NCBI RefSeq assembly: GCF_015056685.1
Contig: NZ_SVFW01000021.1
Coordinates: forward strand, 1-61,448
DNA from: Butyrivibrio sp.
GTDB lineage: Bacteria; Bacillota; Clostridia; Lachnospirales; Lachnospiraceae
Length of the DNA: 61,448 nucleotides
Direction of reading: 5' to 3'
The notes under the pieces were generated by a model. The model ran no database searches and was not told where the DNA came from. It saw only the letters and a list, made by a program, of their open reading frames with translations. Shown here piece by piece: positions 7,009-16,514 of the stretch (within the stretch, counting starts at the first letter, position 1; every line of letters starts with the position of its first letter). The translations under genes were made by a program, and so were the position numbers.

Positions 7009-7875
7009 TTGGAAAGAGTATGGCAGGAACTGGAAGAACATCTCAAAGAGTACATAATCCCTTCCCTTATGACGCTGTTCCAAACCATGTTTGGATATGT
7101 GAATGATGAAGTCAGTGGAATTGCTTCTGACGTTGCAATGACTCCATCGGCTTTTTCACCATCGGTATTTGGCATGGTAAGGAATGTTTCGGAAAATGTG
7201 ATAATGCCGATTGCGGGCATAATACTGACGTTTGTTGCGTGTTATGAGTTGATACAGCTTATCATCAGTTACAACAATCTGGCGAACTTCGAGACATGGT
7301 TTATCTTCAAGTGGATATTCAAGACAGCAATTGCGGTAGAAATCATCACACATACCTTTGATTTTGCAATGGCTGTATTTGATGTGGCTAATCATGTGAT
7401 ATCAAGCGCGGGTGGAGTCATAGCTGCTTCCACAGCAATAGATTCCTCGGCACTTTCATCACTGCAGTCCACGCTTGAAGCCATGAATATTTTTGAACTT
7501 TTCGGACTGTATTTTCAGGTGTCCATCATCTTCATAACAACCCTTATATTATCCAAGATAATATTTGTGATCATTTATGTGAGGATGATAGAAATCTATA
7601 TGTACGTTTCCATGGCTCCAATCCCATTTGCAACATTCGGTAACAGGGAGCAGAGTGCTATGGGAATGAACTACGTGAAGAGTCTATTTGCCCTTGGTTT
7701 CCAGGGATTTCTCATCATGATTTGTGTAGGCATCTATGCGGTGCTCATACAGTCCATAGCATTTACAGGAGATATAGTCGGATCCCTCTGGGGAGTTGTG
7801 GGCTATACGCTTCTGCTTGCATTGTCCCTATTTAAGACAAGCACAGTTGCAAAGTCGGTATTACAGTGTATTTAA
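7009..7875 (+). CDS. Polytopic mating-channel membrane protein (CD1112/VirB6-like)
   Basis: A 288-residue protein beginning at TTG 7009 with GGAGGG at 6998-7003. The N-terminal 60 residues are soluble, followed by about five or six membrane segments, including IMPIAGIILTFVACYELIQLI and ILSKIIFVIIYVRMI. This matches the CD0415/CD1112 family of ICE proteins that occupy the VirB6/TrbL position. It lies before the PrgI and VirB4 genes in the standard order. The usual alternative ATG further in would remove part of the conserved N-terminus, so TTG is preferred. Confidence 0.85.
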   Translation: MERVWQELEEHLKEYIIPSLMTLFQTMFGYVNDEVSGIASDVAMTPSAFSPSVFGMVRNVSENVIMPIAGIILTFVACYELIQLIISYNNLANFETWFIFKWIFKTAIAVEIITHTFDFAMAVFDVANHVISSAGGVIAASTAIDSSALSSLQSTLEAMNIFELFGLYFQVSIIFITTLILSKIIFVIIYVRMIEIYMYVSMAPIPFATFGNREQSAMGMNYVKSLFALGFQGFLIMICVGIYAVLIQSIAFTGDIVGSLWGVVGYTLLLALSLFKTSTVAKSVLQCI

Positions 7876-7893
7876 GGGAAAGGAGTAACAGAT

Positions 7894-8283
7894 ATGGCAG
7901 CTTCGTACATAAGCGTGCCAAGAGACTTAACGAAGGTCAAAAGCAAGGTGTTCTTGAATCTGACCAAAAGACAGCTCATATGTTTTACAGTGGCGGCACT
8001 CATAGGAGTACCGTCATTTTTTCTTATAAAGAGCGTGGCTGCGGTCAATGTGGCAGTGATGGGAATGATGGTGCTTATGATGCCCATATTCTTTTTTGCC
8101 ATGTATGAAAAGAACGGAAGGCCTTTGGAAGTTTATCTTGGCCATTTTATACAGGCCGTTTTTATAAGGCCCAAAAAACGTCCGTACAAAACGGATAACT
8201 ATTATGCAGCACTGGAGAGATGTGCTGCTACGCAGAAGGAGGTGGAGAAAATTGTTCGTGCTTCCATGGAAGAAAAAAGATAA
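7894..8283 (+). CDS. PrgI-family mating-channel protein
   Basis: A 129-residue protein with two adjacent transmembrane helices at about residues 25-70 after the conserved start AASYISVPRDL and KSKVFLNLTKRQL. This is the PrgI family, found just before VirB4-type ATPases in Gram-positive transfer systems, in the position of VirB3. AAAGGAG precedes the ATG. The 3' end overlaps the start of the VirB4-like gene, indicating translational coupling. Confidence 0.88.
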   Translation: MAASYISVPRDLTKVKSKVFLNLTKRQLICFTVAALIGVPSFFLIKSVAAVNVAVMGMMVLMMPIFFFAMYEKNGRPLEVYLGHFIQAVFIRPKKRPYKTDNYYAALERCAATQKEVEKIVRASMEEKR

Positions 8284-10687
8284 TTCCAGGGAATTTAAAA
8301 TGCCCGAAGGATTATCACGAAAACAACAGGAAGAAGTAAAAGTAATTATAAAAAATGCAAGGAAGGACGATGGGACTCCAAGATCGGCCCAGCAGACACT
8401 TCCTTTTGAGAGAATGTTCCCGGATGGTATCTGCAGAGTAGGAGGGGATTTCTACACAAAGACGATACAGTTCCAGGACATCAACTACCAGCTTGCACAG
8501 CAGGAGGATAAAACGGAGATATTTGAGGAATGGTGTGGATTCCTGAACTTCTTTGACAGTTCGGTGCAGTTCCAGCTTTCATTCATGAACTTCGCAACAG
8601 AGATAGGGGATTTTGAGAAAAAGATAGCAATTCCCCATCAGGAAGACGGATTCAATGATGTAAGGGATGAGTATTCAGGAATACTCTTAAAGAACATGCA
8701 GGCAGGTAATAACGGACTTACCAAAGTAAAGTATATTACTTTCGGTATCCATGCGGATTCAATGAAGTCCGCGAAACCAAGGCTGATCCATATTGAAATG
8801 GATATCCTTAACAATTTCAAACGTCTGGGAGTAATAGCTGAGACTCTTAACGGAGCACAGAGGCTTGAACTCATGCACAGACAGACTCATATGGGAGATA
8901 ATGCAAAGTTCCATTTCGACTGGAAGTATCTTGCTGGCAGCGGTCTTTCAGTAAAAGACTTTGTGGCTCCAAGCTCATTTGAGTTTCCTAATGGAAGATA
9001 TTTCAAGATGGGAGATACCTGGTGTGCCATGAGTTTTCTTTCAATCGATGCTTCCGATGTGAGTGACAGGATGCTTGCGGATTTCCTTGGAATGGAATCC
9101 AGTCAGATTGTCACAATGCATCTTAAGTCAGTAGACCAGAACGAGGCTATTAAGACTGTAAAACACACGATCACCGAGCTTGACAGAAGCAAGATTGAGG
9201 AACAGAAAAAGGCAGTAAGAGCCGGGTATGATATGGAAATAATTCCATCAGACCTTGCAACATACGGAAAGGATGCAAAGGCACTTCTTAAGGAACTGCA
9301 GTCTCAGAATGAGAGAATGTTCCTTCTGACTTTCATTATCATGAACACAGGAAAGACAAAGGAAGAGCTGGATAACAACATATTCCAGGCTTCATCCATA
9401 GCACAGAAGCATTCATGCAATTTGATAAGACTTGATTTTCAGCAGGAGCAGGGCTTTGTAAGCACACTGCCTCTTGCATATAACGAAGTTGATATCCAGC
9501 GTGGTATGACAACTTCAAGCACAGCTATTTTCGTGCCTTTCACGACACAGGAGCTTTTCCAGGATCACAGGGGCGCTCTGTATTATGGACTTAATGCACT
9601 TTCAAACAACCTTATCATGGTTGACAGAAAGATGCTTAAGAATCCTAACGGACTTATCCTTGGTACACCTGGTTCCGGAAAGTCTTTTGCTGCAAAGAGG
9701 GAGATTGTAAATTCCTTCCTTGTAACAGACGATGACATCATCATTTCGGATCCTGAGCAGGAGTATAAAGCTCTTGTGGATTACCTTGGTGGTCAGGTAA
9801 TAAGAATCAGTCCTACATCCACGCAGTATGTAAATCCTATGGATATCAACATGAACTATTCTGATGATGATAACCCGGTCATGCTGAAGGTTGATTTCAT
9901 CCTTTCACTTATGGAGCTTATCATGGGTTCAAGGGATGGTCTGCAGCCTACAGAAAGAACAGTCATCGACAGATGTACAAGGGCGGTTTACAGGAAGTAT
10001 CTTGAAAATCCTGTGCCTGAGAATATCCCGATACTGGAAGATCTTTACAATGAGCTACTTAAACAGGATGAGCCTGAGGCAAAGTATGTTGCAACTGCTC
10101 TTGAAATATATGTAAGTGGTTCGCTCAGCGTATTCAACCACAGGACAAACGTAGATATCAATTCAAGGCTTGTTTGTTATGATATTAAGGATCTTGGTAA
10201 GCAACTTAAGAAGATAGGTATGCTGATAATTCAGGATCAGGTCTGGGGCAGAGTTTCAGCCAACAGAGAGATGGGAAAGTCTACAAGGTACATCATGGAT
10301 GAGATGCACCTGTTACTTCGCGAGGAACAGACTGCAGCCTATACTGTAGAGATTTGGAAGAGATTCCGTAAGTGGGGCGGCATACCGACTGGCGTTACGC
10401 AGAACGTCAAGGACTTCCTCGCGAGTGCTGAAGTTTCCAACATTTTCGAGAACTCAGACTTCATAATCATGCTTAATCAGGCCATTGGTGACAGACAACT
10501 TCTTGCCAAGCAGCTCAACATAAGTCCACACCAGCTTTCGTATGTAACACATTCGGGAGAAGGTGAAGGACTTATTTTTTATGGAAATGTCATTCTGCCA
10601 TTTATAGACAGGTTCCCTAAGGATACAAAGATCTATAAGGCAATTTCCACCAAGTTCTCAGAATCATCTGAGGATAAAGCTGCTTAA
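8252..10687 (+). CDS. VirB4-like transfer ATPase (CD1110 family)
   Basis: An 811-residue cytoplasmic ATPase that powers assembly or operation of the mating channel. Walker A LGTPGSGKS lies at about residue 469 and Walker B RYIMDEMHLLL at about 679, followed by WKRFRKWGG and the TQNVKDF motif typical of VirB4. The start is set at TTG 8252 because AAGGAGG (8236-8242) lies 9 nt upstream; the open frame extends further left within the PrgI gene but without a suitable site. It overlaps PrgI by 32 nt in another frame. The gene appears complete. Confidence 0.92.
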   Translation: MFVLPWKKKDNSREFKMPEGLSRKQQEEVKVIIKNARKDDGTPRSAQQTLPFERMFPDGICRVGGDFYTKTIQFQDINYQLAQQEDKTEIFEEWCGFLNFFDSSVQFQLSFMNFATEIGDFEKKIAIPHQEDGFNDVRDEYSGILLKNMQAGNNGLTKVKYITFGIHADSMKSAKPRLIHIEMDILNNFKRLGVIAETLNGAQRLELMHRQTHMGDNAKFHFDWKYLAGSGLSVKDFVAPSSFEFPNGRYFKMGDTWCAMSFLSIDASDVSDRMLADFLGMESSQIVTMHLKSVDQNEAIKTVKHTITELDRSKIEEQKKAVRAGYDMEIIPSDLATYGKDAKALLKELQSQNERMFLLTFIIMNTGKTKEELDNNIFQASSIAQKHSCNLIRLDFQQEQGFVSTLPLAYNEVDIQRGMTTSSTAIFVPFTTQELFQDHRGALYYGLNALSNNLIMVDRKMLKNPNGLILGTPGSGKSFAAKREIVNSFLVTDDDIIISDPEQEYKALVDYLGGQVIRISPTSTQYVNPMDINMNYSDDDNPVMLKVDFILSLMELIMGSRDGLQPTERTVIDRCTRAVYRKYLENPVPENIPILEDLYNELLKQDEPEAKYVATALEIYVSGSLSVFNHRTNVDINSRLVCYDIKDLGKQLKKIGMLIIQDQVWGRVSANREMGKSTRYIMDEMHLLLREEQTAAYTVEIWKRFRKWGGIPTGVTQNVKDFLASAEVSNIFENSDFIIMLNQAIGDRQLLAKQLNISPHQLSYVTHSGEGEGLIFYGNVILPFIDRFPKDTKIYKAISTKFSESSEDKAA

Positions 10688-10705
10688 ACAGACAGGAGAT
10701 GAGTT

Positions 10706-12460
10706 ATGGAAGAAGGATTATACACAAGGAATCCTCCCAATGAGGAGGATTCTGCATCTCCGGAGGATAAGGCTCCGAGAGTGCATGGAAACAAATTAAA
10801 GAATAAGGATTCTGCCAGAAGATATTACGAACAGAAGCTCCGTACCGGTAAAGCTGATAACAGCATGACACCTGAGGAGAAACAGCACAGGGACAAAATA
10901 AAGAAACAGGCACAGAAGAAGGCTGCAGAGGTCGAGAAGACAAGGAAAGCAGAGGAAGCAAAAAAGAAGGACCGAAATGTGAGTAAAAGCTCGGGAAATC
11001 TTTCGGATGCAGCATCGAAAACCGCAGCTGGAGTCGGAGTCATGTCAGATGTTGTGAACTCTACGGATGATGGCAAAGGAGAGAGTGCTGTTGCCGAGGA
11101 AGTTTTTGATATTGGCGGATATGTTGCCAGCGGTGCAGTCAGTCACGTTACTTCGAAGGTAAAAAGCGGTAAGTACAGCAAGAAAGTACATGGGAAAAGA
11201 GAACTTTCAGGCGGAAGTACAGATGCTGCAAAGGAAAGAGCAAGGAAAGAACTTCAGAGGAAAATGATACAGAAGCAGGCCAAGGCTGCAGAAGGCGGTG
11301 CCAAGTTTGGTGAAAAGGTAGGAGAAAAAGCCAGAGATGTAGTAAGTGCAATCGGTGAGTGGATGAAGAACTTTGCCGAAGAGCATCCCGTGATCAGCAT
11401 AATCGTGGTTCTGATACTTCTTGTAGTGCTTGTATGCGCTGGATTTCTTAATTCCTGTGCAGCAATCGGATCCGGAGTGGGCGATGTGACCATAGTAACC
11501 TCTTATACTGCAAAGGATGAGGATATCTTAGCTGTAGAGGATGATTACAAGGAGCTGGAAGCAGGGCTTCAGGACGAGATAGATGAGATTGATACGGATG
11601 GATATGACGAAGTTAATTACTATCTTGATGAAGTAGGGCACAATCCATATCAGCTTGCAGCGATACTTACTGTGATTTTTGAGGCTTATACAAGGGATGA
11701 GGTCCAGGCTAAACTACAGGAAATCTTTGAACTACAGTATGAGATCACTACGGAAGAGGTTGTAGAGACCAGGGAAAGAGAGGTCGAAGACGTAAGGTGG
11801 GTTGAGGATGATTCCTACGAAGATGGCGGCTATTGGGAAGAGTATACCTACACCGAAGAATATGAGTACTACATCCTTAATGTATATCTTGTAAATCACA
11901 CCCTTGATGAAGTGGTTGAAGAGCTTGGCTTCACTGACGATGAGATGGCACGTTACGAAGTGCTGCTCGAGACCTATGGTAACAAGAAATATCTCTTTGG
12001 CGAGGAAGATTACTACAACATCCCCGATGATCATCCCGGAGACAGAGACGACTATCATGTGCCGGGGGAATACCTTACAGATGAGCAGTTTGCAAGGATG
12101 CTCCATGAAGCTGAGAGCCATCTTGGAACACCTTATGTCTGGGGCGGTTACAGTCCTTCGGGATTTGACTGCTCAGGATTTGTGAGCTGGGTAATAAATC
12201 ACTGCGGTAACGGATGGAACTTTGGAAGACTTACTGCAAACGGACTCAGGGCAAGAACAGACTATGTTCCAGCTTCAGATGCAAAGCCAGGAGATCTTAT
12301 CTTTTTCCAGGGCACATATGATACAGCCGGGGCCAGTCATGTCGGAATATATGTCGGCAACGGAATGATGATCCATGCAGGTAATCCTGTGAAATACTCA
12401 TCAATCAACACGCCATACTGGCAGAGCCATTTCCTTGAATTTGGCAGGATTGGCAGTTAA
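10706..12460 (+). CDS. NlpC/P60 cell-wall hydrolase of the mating system (CD1108 family)
   Basis: A 584-residue membrane-anchored peptidoglycan hydrolase. A long charged cytoplasmic N-terminus (1-225) rich in Lys, Glu and Ala is followed by one membrane helix (about 230-250, ISIIVVLILLVVLVCAGFL), an acidic extracellular linker and a C-terminal NlpC/P60 domain. The catalytic Cys is in GFDCSGFVSW and the His in ASHVGIYVGN. Such enzymes, like Tn916 Orf14, open the wall for the mating channel. GGAGATGAG precedes the ATG. It lies directly after the VirB4 gene, in the usual order. Confidence 0.9.
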   Translation: MEEGLYTRNPPNEEDSASPEDKAPRVHGNKLKNKDSARRYYEQKLRTGKADNSMTPEEKQHRDKIKKQAQKKAAEVEKTRKAEEAKKKDRNVSKSSGNLSDAASKTAAGVGVMSDVVNSTDDGKGESAVAEEVFDIGGYVASGAVSHVTSKVKSGKYSKKVHGKRELSGGSTDAAKERARKELQRKMIQKQAKAAEGGAKFGEKVGEKARDVVSAIGEWMKNFAEEHPVISIIVVLILLVVLVCAGFLNSCAAIGSGVGDVTIVTSYTAKDEDILAVEDDYKELEAGLQDEIDEIDTDGYDEVNYYLDEVGHNPYQLAAILTVIFEAYTRDEVQAKLQEIFELQYEITTEEVVETREREVEDVRWVEDDSYEDGGYWEEYTYTEEYEYYILNVYLVNHTLDEVVEELGFTDDEMARYEVLLETYGNKKYLFGEEDYYNIPDDHPGDRDDYHVPGEYLTDEQFARMLHEAESHLGTPYVWGGYSPSGFDCSGFVSWVINHCGNGWNFGRLTANGLRARTDYVPASDAKPGDLIFFQGTYDTAGASHVGIYVGNGMMIHAGNPVKYSSINTPYWQSHFLEFGRIGS

Positions 12461-12472
12461 GGGAGGACAGAT

Positions 12473-12814
12473 ATGTTTGAGAAACTGAATAAACTAAGAA
12501 CTGAGCATGAAAAGGCCAAGGCGAGGTTAGAAGAAGCCAAGGCAAAGTATGAGGAAGCAGAAGAAAAGCTAAATGCAGAGCTGGCTACAAGCATACTTGA
12601 TGTGGTTGCACGAAAAGACTTCACACCGGAACAGCTTGCAGAGCACCTTGGCGTAGCTGATAAGGAAAAGACTGCTTCATCCAAGAGTAAGAAAAAAGAA
12701 GCAAAGCCTACGAAGGAAGAAGATGCCGAGCCACTGCCTTTTACAGATGATACAGATGCTCGTGATACTGAAAATGATGGAATTATGGAGGATATCTTAA
12801 ATGAAAGCTTTTAA
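12473..12814 (+). CDS. DUF4315-family coiled-coil protein
   Basis: A 113-residue protein. The first 45 residues (EKLNKLRTEHEKAKARLEE and on) form a clear amphipathic helix/coiled coil, followed by the DFTPEQLAEHLG segment seen in DUF4315 proteins of ICEs. The C-terminal half is charged and low in complexity. GGGAGGACAGAT precedes the ATG. The 3' end overlaps the next gene by 14 nt. Its function is unknown; it always travels with the NlpC/P60 and DUF4366 genes. Confidence 0.85.
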   Translation: MFEKLNKLRTEHEKAKARLEEAKAKYEEAEEKLNAELATSILDVVARKDFTPEQLAEHLGVADKEKTASSKSKKKEAKPTKEEDAEPLPFTDDTDARDTENDGIMEDILNESF

Positions 12815-13601
12815 GTTAATAACTGCCAAGGCAAAGGTACTTGGCTGCTCAGTGGCTCTTATGGGGTCACTTTTTTGTTTTACACCGGTAACTGCATTTG
12901 CAGGTGGATATGACTGCACCTGTGAGACTAAGTGTACTGAGGATCATGTTGATGAAAACTGCAAACTCTGCAAGAAGGACTATCGTAACTGCGAGGGCAA
13001 GGAGCCTGAGATCGAGGAAAAGTGGGGACCACTTACTCCGGATGGAAATATGGAACTTGTTGATGATTACGGAAGTCTTGAAGCCGGTGGCAAGCAGTTC
13101 ATTACTGTTATGACCAAGAACGGCAACTACTTTTACATCATTATTGACCGTGATGATGACGGTAATGAGAAGGTTCACTTCCTCAACATGGTTGATGAGT
13201 CAGATCTTTTATCTCTGATGGATGATGACCAGGTAAGTGAATATATCAAAGTTACAGGAATAGGTAAGGAAGAGGAAAAAGAGCCTGAGGTTGTAAAGCC
13301 AGAGCCACAACCTGAACCGGAGCCTGAACCCGAACCGGTGGAAGAAAAGCCTGAGAAGGAGCCTGTGAATGTGACAGGAATCATGGCAATCATTCTTATT
13401 ATTGCACTTGGCGGTGTAGGCGGATTCATGTATTACACATCAACAAAGAATTCAAAGAAGAAGTCCAGCGGTGAGGATCCTGATCAGGACTATGAAGACG
13501 AAGACTATCTTAAGAGCATGAGTTCTGATGATGACGATGATGAGATCCAGCTTGATAGTGAGCAGGCTGATGAGTCTTCAGGTGATGGAGGTGATGAGTG
13601 A
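12801..13601 (+). CDS. DUF4366-family exported membrane protein (CD1107 type)
   Basis: A 266-residue protein with an N-terminal signal peptide ending near VTAFAGG, a Cys-rich motif (CTCETKC, then CKLCKKDYRNC) at about 37-65, a folded domain, a Pro-Glu repeat (PEPEPEPEP) at about 170-185, one C-terminal membrane helix (GIMAIILIIALGGVGGFMYY) and an acidic cytoplasmic tail. This is the DUF4366/CD1107 architecture. The Pro-Glu rod probably spans part of the wall. A surface or channel-assembly role in mating is inferred from conserved location. Confidence 0.87.
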   Translation: MKAFKLITAKAKVLGCSVALMGSLFCFTPVTAFAGGYDCTCETKCTEDHVDENCKLCKKDYRNCEGKEPEIEEKWGPLTPDGNMELVDDYGSLEAGGKQFITVMTKNGNYFYIIIDRDDDGNEKVHFLNMVDESDLLSLMDDDQVSEYIKVTGIGKEEEKEPEVVKPEPQPEPEPEPEPVEEKPEKEPVNVTGIMAIILIIALGGVGGFMYYTSTKNSKKKSSGEDPDQDYEDEDYLKSMSSDDDDDEIQLDSEQADESSGDGGDE

Positions 13602-13717
13602 TGGCAAGAAAATCAAGATATGTTGCATACGCAAAGAAAGCAAAAAGCAGCGTGAAAGGTGTAAAGAAGCAGGAGCCGGTAAAGGCTCCTGCTGGCGTTA
13701 AGGGCGAAAGAAAGTAA
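13601..13717 (+). CDS. Short Lys-rich basic peptide
   Basis: A 38-residue ORF starts in the TGATG overlap with the previous gene and ends 12 bp before the ArdC-like gene. It begins MARKSRYVAYAKKA and is about one-third Lys/Arg. The GGAGGTGATGAG just upstream is a strong ribosome binding site, and the stop-start overlap suggests coupled translation. The charge suggests binding to nucleic acid or an acidic partner such as the acidic tail of the preceding protein (speculative). Confidence 0.55.
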   Translation: MARKSRYVAYAKKAKSSVKGVKKQEPVKAPAGVKGERK

Positions 13718-13729
13718 GAGGAGAATCTT

Positions 13730-15331
13730 ATGGATGAAAAAAGTGCAAAAAACGGCAATGAATACCAGCGCCCATCCAATGAAGAAAAGCTGAAAGAGCT
13801 GACGGACAAGCTGCAGGATGGTGTAAAGGCAGTCCGTGACAGTGCAGAATACAAAAAGCTGCTTGCTACAATGGCAAAGTTTCCACATTATTCCCTGAAC
13901 AACTGCATGCTTATAGCAATGCAGAAGCCCGATGCAACTTTATGTCAGGGCTATAATGCTTGGAAAAAGATGGGGCGCTTTGTAAGAAAAGGCGAGAAGG
14001 GCATAAAGGTCATAGCACCAAGTCCTTATACAATCCAAAAGGAAGTGGATGTGCTGGATTCAAAAGGTCGCCCGGTTCTTGATCAGGACGGGGAGCCTGT
14101 GAAGCAGACAAAGGAACTCAATCTTATGGGATTCAAGGCAGAGACAACTTTTGATATTTCACAGACGGAAGGAAAAGAGCTTCCGAGAGTCGGAGTTGAT
14201 GAGCTTAAGGGCAGCATTGATAAGTATGAGGTCCTCATGGGAGTTCTTAAGGATATAAGTCCTGTTCCGATAGGCTTTGAGGACATCAAGAGTGGAGCTA
14301 AGGGATATTATCACACAGAAGATAAGAGAATCGCGGTTCAGCAGGGAATGAGTGAGCTGCAGACTCTTAAGACCTGTATTCATGAGATTACTCATGCGAT
14401 GCTTCACGGAGATACAACTGAGAATATCAGCAAGAATCGCAAGGAACTTGAAGCTGAAGGTACAGCAAGTATTGTGTTATCTTTCATGGGCTATAACACG
14501 GATGACTACAGTTATCCATATCTTTGTGGATATACATCTGATGCGGATATGAAAGAACTCAAGGCTTCGCTTGGAACAATCAGACAGACTTCATCCAGGA
14601 TCATCAAGAAGATTGAGGATACGCTGGGAGAAATCTACAAGGAGAGAAATCCTGAGATTGTGCCGGATAACGAGCCGGGGAAAGATTCTTCCGGGAAGAT
14701 GAGGGGGGTTGATGAAAAAGAAATCAGCACCAGCAATAAAAGTCCTATATCAAATGTTGCAACACTACCGAAAGAAAAGGATATTGCAGAAAGAGCAGCC
14801 ATACTTGTTACGGAACTAATTAAAGAACCGGGCGTGGACATAAAGCCCATTGAAGAAGTTACGAAATGTTATGGTATTGCTCAGACAAATGCCTGGTATG
14901 GTGGCCCTAAAGAGTTCCACTTTCTGTCTGAAAAGGGACAGATTGATCTCATTGGACACACCTATGAATGTGGATATGAAGATTTCAGTGCCACGACAAC
15001 GATAATGGAAAATGGCAAAGTGCTGTTCGACCTTGATGGCGTATGCACAGGAGCATATAAGATCAGCGTTAGAAATGAAGGAAGCTTTAAAAGTGGAAGT
15101 GAGTGCATAAAGTATCTTGAGGAAAAATATAAGAATGAAAGCTTTATTGCGGTGGATAGAGATGGACAAATAATCCCAAAGAAAAAGACCATTGGAACAG
15201 TACGTATACTTCCCGATGGTGCCGGAGGAAAGAAACAGTCTCTTTTGGACTCGCTGAAAGTTGAAAAGGAAAAAATCAAAAATAGAATAACCGGAAATAC
15301 CGGTAAGGATGAAAAGGGGGTGGCAATCTGA
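13730..15331 (+). CDS. ArdC-like antirestriction protein with zincin domain and extra C-terminal domain
   Basis: A 533-residue protein. Residues about 15-120 match the ArdC N-terminal ssDNA-binding domain (HYSLNNCMLIAMQKPDATLC, GYNAWKKMGRFVRKGEKGI). A metallopeptidase-like domain with HEITHAMLH at about 217-225 (HExxH) follows. The C-terminal third (about 340-480) looks like a separate small domain found in large polyvalent mobile-element proteins. ArdC of plasmid pSa protects incoming ssDNA against host nucleases. Location among mating genes fits delivery of DNA past host restriction. GAGGAGAATCTT precedes the ATG, and the stop overlaps the next start. Confidence 0.82.
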   Translation: MDEKSAKNGNEYQRPSNEEKLKELTDKLQDGVKAVRDSAEYKKLLATMAKFPHYSLNNCMLIAMQKPDATLCQGYNAWKKMGRFVRKGEKGIKVIAPSPYTIQKEVDVLDSKGRPVLDQDGEPVKQTKELNLMGFKAETTFDISQTEGKELPRVGVDELKGSIDKYEVLMGVLKDISPVPIGFEDIKSGAKGYYHTEDKRIAVQQGMSELQTLKTCIHEITHAMLHGDTTENISKNRKELEAEGTASIVLSFMGYNTDDYSYPYLCGYTSDADMKELKASLGTIRQTSSRIIKKIEDTLGEIYKERNPEIVPDNEPGKDSSGKMRGVDEKEISTSNKSPISNVATLPKEKDIAERAAILVTELIKEPGVDIKPIEEVTKCYGIAQTNAWYGGPKEFHFLSEKGQIDLIGHTYECGYEDFSATTTIMENGKVLFDLDGVCTGAYKISVRNEGSFKSGSECIKYLEEKYKNESFIAVDRDGQIIPKKKTIGTVRILPDGAGGKKQSLLDSLKVEKEKIKNRITGNTGKDEKGVAI

Positions 15332-15744
15332 TGGGGACAGTAGATGATGGATGGAAGGATGCTTCTGATTTTTCAGATGAGCTTCCTTTCGGAAAATTTG
15401 AAGATGGCAGTGGTTCCACTCAGGCGTATGAGGCTGATGATATTGTCGGCAACTGTCCTGTGTGCGGGACTCACGTTGTAGAACGTGAAAAGGGATTTTT
15501 CTGTAACAATATGGACTGCAACTTTGCACTCTGGAAGAATAACAGATTTTTTCAAGCTATAGGCAAGGAGATGACTAGAGAAGTTGCGGATGATCTTGTG
15601 AATGGTGGAACAGTCAAGCTCGTTGACTGTAAGTCTCAGAGAACAGGAAATACATTTAGCTGCTACGTTGATCTTACAACTGACGAGGAGGGAAAAGCTC
15701 ATTTCGAGATCCGATTTCCCAAAGGCGGGCGCAGAAGGGAGTGA
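15331..15744 (+). CDS. Topoisomerase-type zinc-ribbon protein
   Basis: A 137-residue protein whose central part has CPVCGTHVVEREKGFFC and a second Cys pair, followed by ALWKNNRFFQAIGKEMTREVA, which matches the C-terminal zinc-finger repeats of bacterial topoisomerase I. The catalytic topoisomerase domains are absent. It is therefore a free-standing DNA-binding module, likely for ssDNA. It starts inside the stop of the ArdC-like gene and precedes the HTH and MobC-like genes, which fits a role in handling DNA near the origin of transfer (inference). Confidence 0.75.
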   Translation: MGTVDDGWKDASDFSDELPFGKFEDGSGSTQAYEADDIVGNCPVCGTHVVEREKGFFCNNMDCNFALWKNNRFFQAIGKEMTREVADDLVNGGTVKLVDCKSQRTGNTFSCYVDLTTDEEGKAHFEIRFPKGGRRRE

Positions 15745-15751
15745 TATCGTT

Positions 15752-16513
15752 ATGGAAAGAAGAACAGGAACACCCATTGAAAAGTGGGATGATGTTAATG
15801 GTAAGACTAAAGATGCAACGGCTGTTTCTGTAAATGACCTGTCACAGGGCGAGAGGTTTATCCAGCTTCGTGAGAGTACAGGCATGAACAGGGCAGAGTT
15901 TGCAGATTATCTCGGTATTCCTTACAGAACAATGCAGGACTGGGAGCGTGATGCACGTACCATGCCAAACTATGTTTTCGCTCTCATCGAGTATAAGGTT
16001 ACTGCTGAGTTTGGCTTAAGAGTTCCGCAGGAACTTGATCCTAACACAATCGGTAATGTCAGAAGAGGTCTTGAGGATCAGCTGGAGCAGAACGACAATA
16101 TGATCGGTGATGGTGTGATCAACAATGTTGCTCCTCAGAATCCTGTGGAGAATATGAAGGATGACAATGCCAACGGAATTCCTGATGAACAAGAGAAATC
16201 CATAAAAGAACTTGAAGCTGAGCGCGACAACCTCACAAAAGAGCTATACGAATATGAAAGTAGTGTCGATATGTATATGCTCAGTAGAGGTGGAGAAAGT
16301 GATTATTCTGATGGCATGGTTGATGATATCATTGCAATGAGGCAAGAAATTGAAGCACTCGATGCAAAGATTGAGGGACTGCATGAACAACAAGAAATGG
16401 AATCTGTTAGCGTGAATGCCGAGAAAAAATCTCTTCTGGATCAGCTTCATGAGCTGAAACCAGAACCTTCAGAGCGTCCTCACAGGTCATTGTATCCCGA
16501 GCTGGTACTGTGA
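15752..16513 (+). CDS. HTH DNA-binding protein with long C-terminal tail
   Basis: A 253-residue protein starting at ATG 15752. Residues about 33-85 contain an XRE-like helix-turn-helix (LRESTGMNRAEFADYLGIPY, then RTMQDWERDARTMP). This is closely related to the 91-residue HTH protein of ICE 2 at 48703-48978 (KTGMNRKDFANWLGIPYRT). The rest is acidic with a predicted coiled coil around residues 150-235 and ends with LLDQLHELKPE. The open frame extends upstream to 15602, but AAGGGAG before 15752 and the family alignment support the later start. It is the candidate regulator of the mating or processing genes. Confidence 0.8.
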   Translation: MERRTGTPIEKWDDVNGKTKDATAVSVNDLSQGERFIQLRESTGMNRAEFADYLGIPYRTMQDWERDARTMPNYVFALIEYKVTAEFGLRVPQELDPNTIGNVRRGLEDQLEQNDNMIGDGVINNVAPQNPVENMKDDNANGIPDEQEKSIKELEAERDNLTKELYEYESSVDMYMLSRGGESDYSDGMVDDIIAMRQEIEALDAKIEGLHEQQEMESVSVNAEKKSLLDQLHELKPEPSERPHRSLYPELVL

Positions 16514-16514
16514 T

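Noticed and set aside
13300..13350. Tandem repeat of Glu-Pro codons
   Set aside because: It is the coding sequence of the Pro-Glu stalk of the DUF4366 protein, a normal feature of the family.
14816..15529. 237-residue open frame on the minus strand
   Set aside because: It is antisense to the ArdC-like gene and shows no domain; composition is that of a shadow frame.
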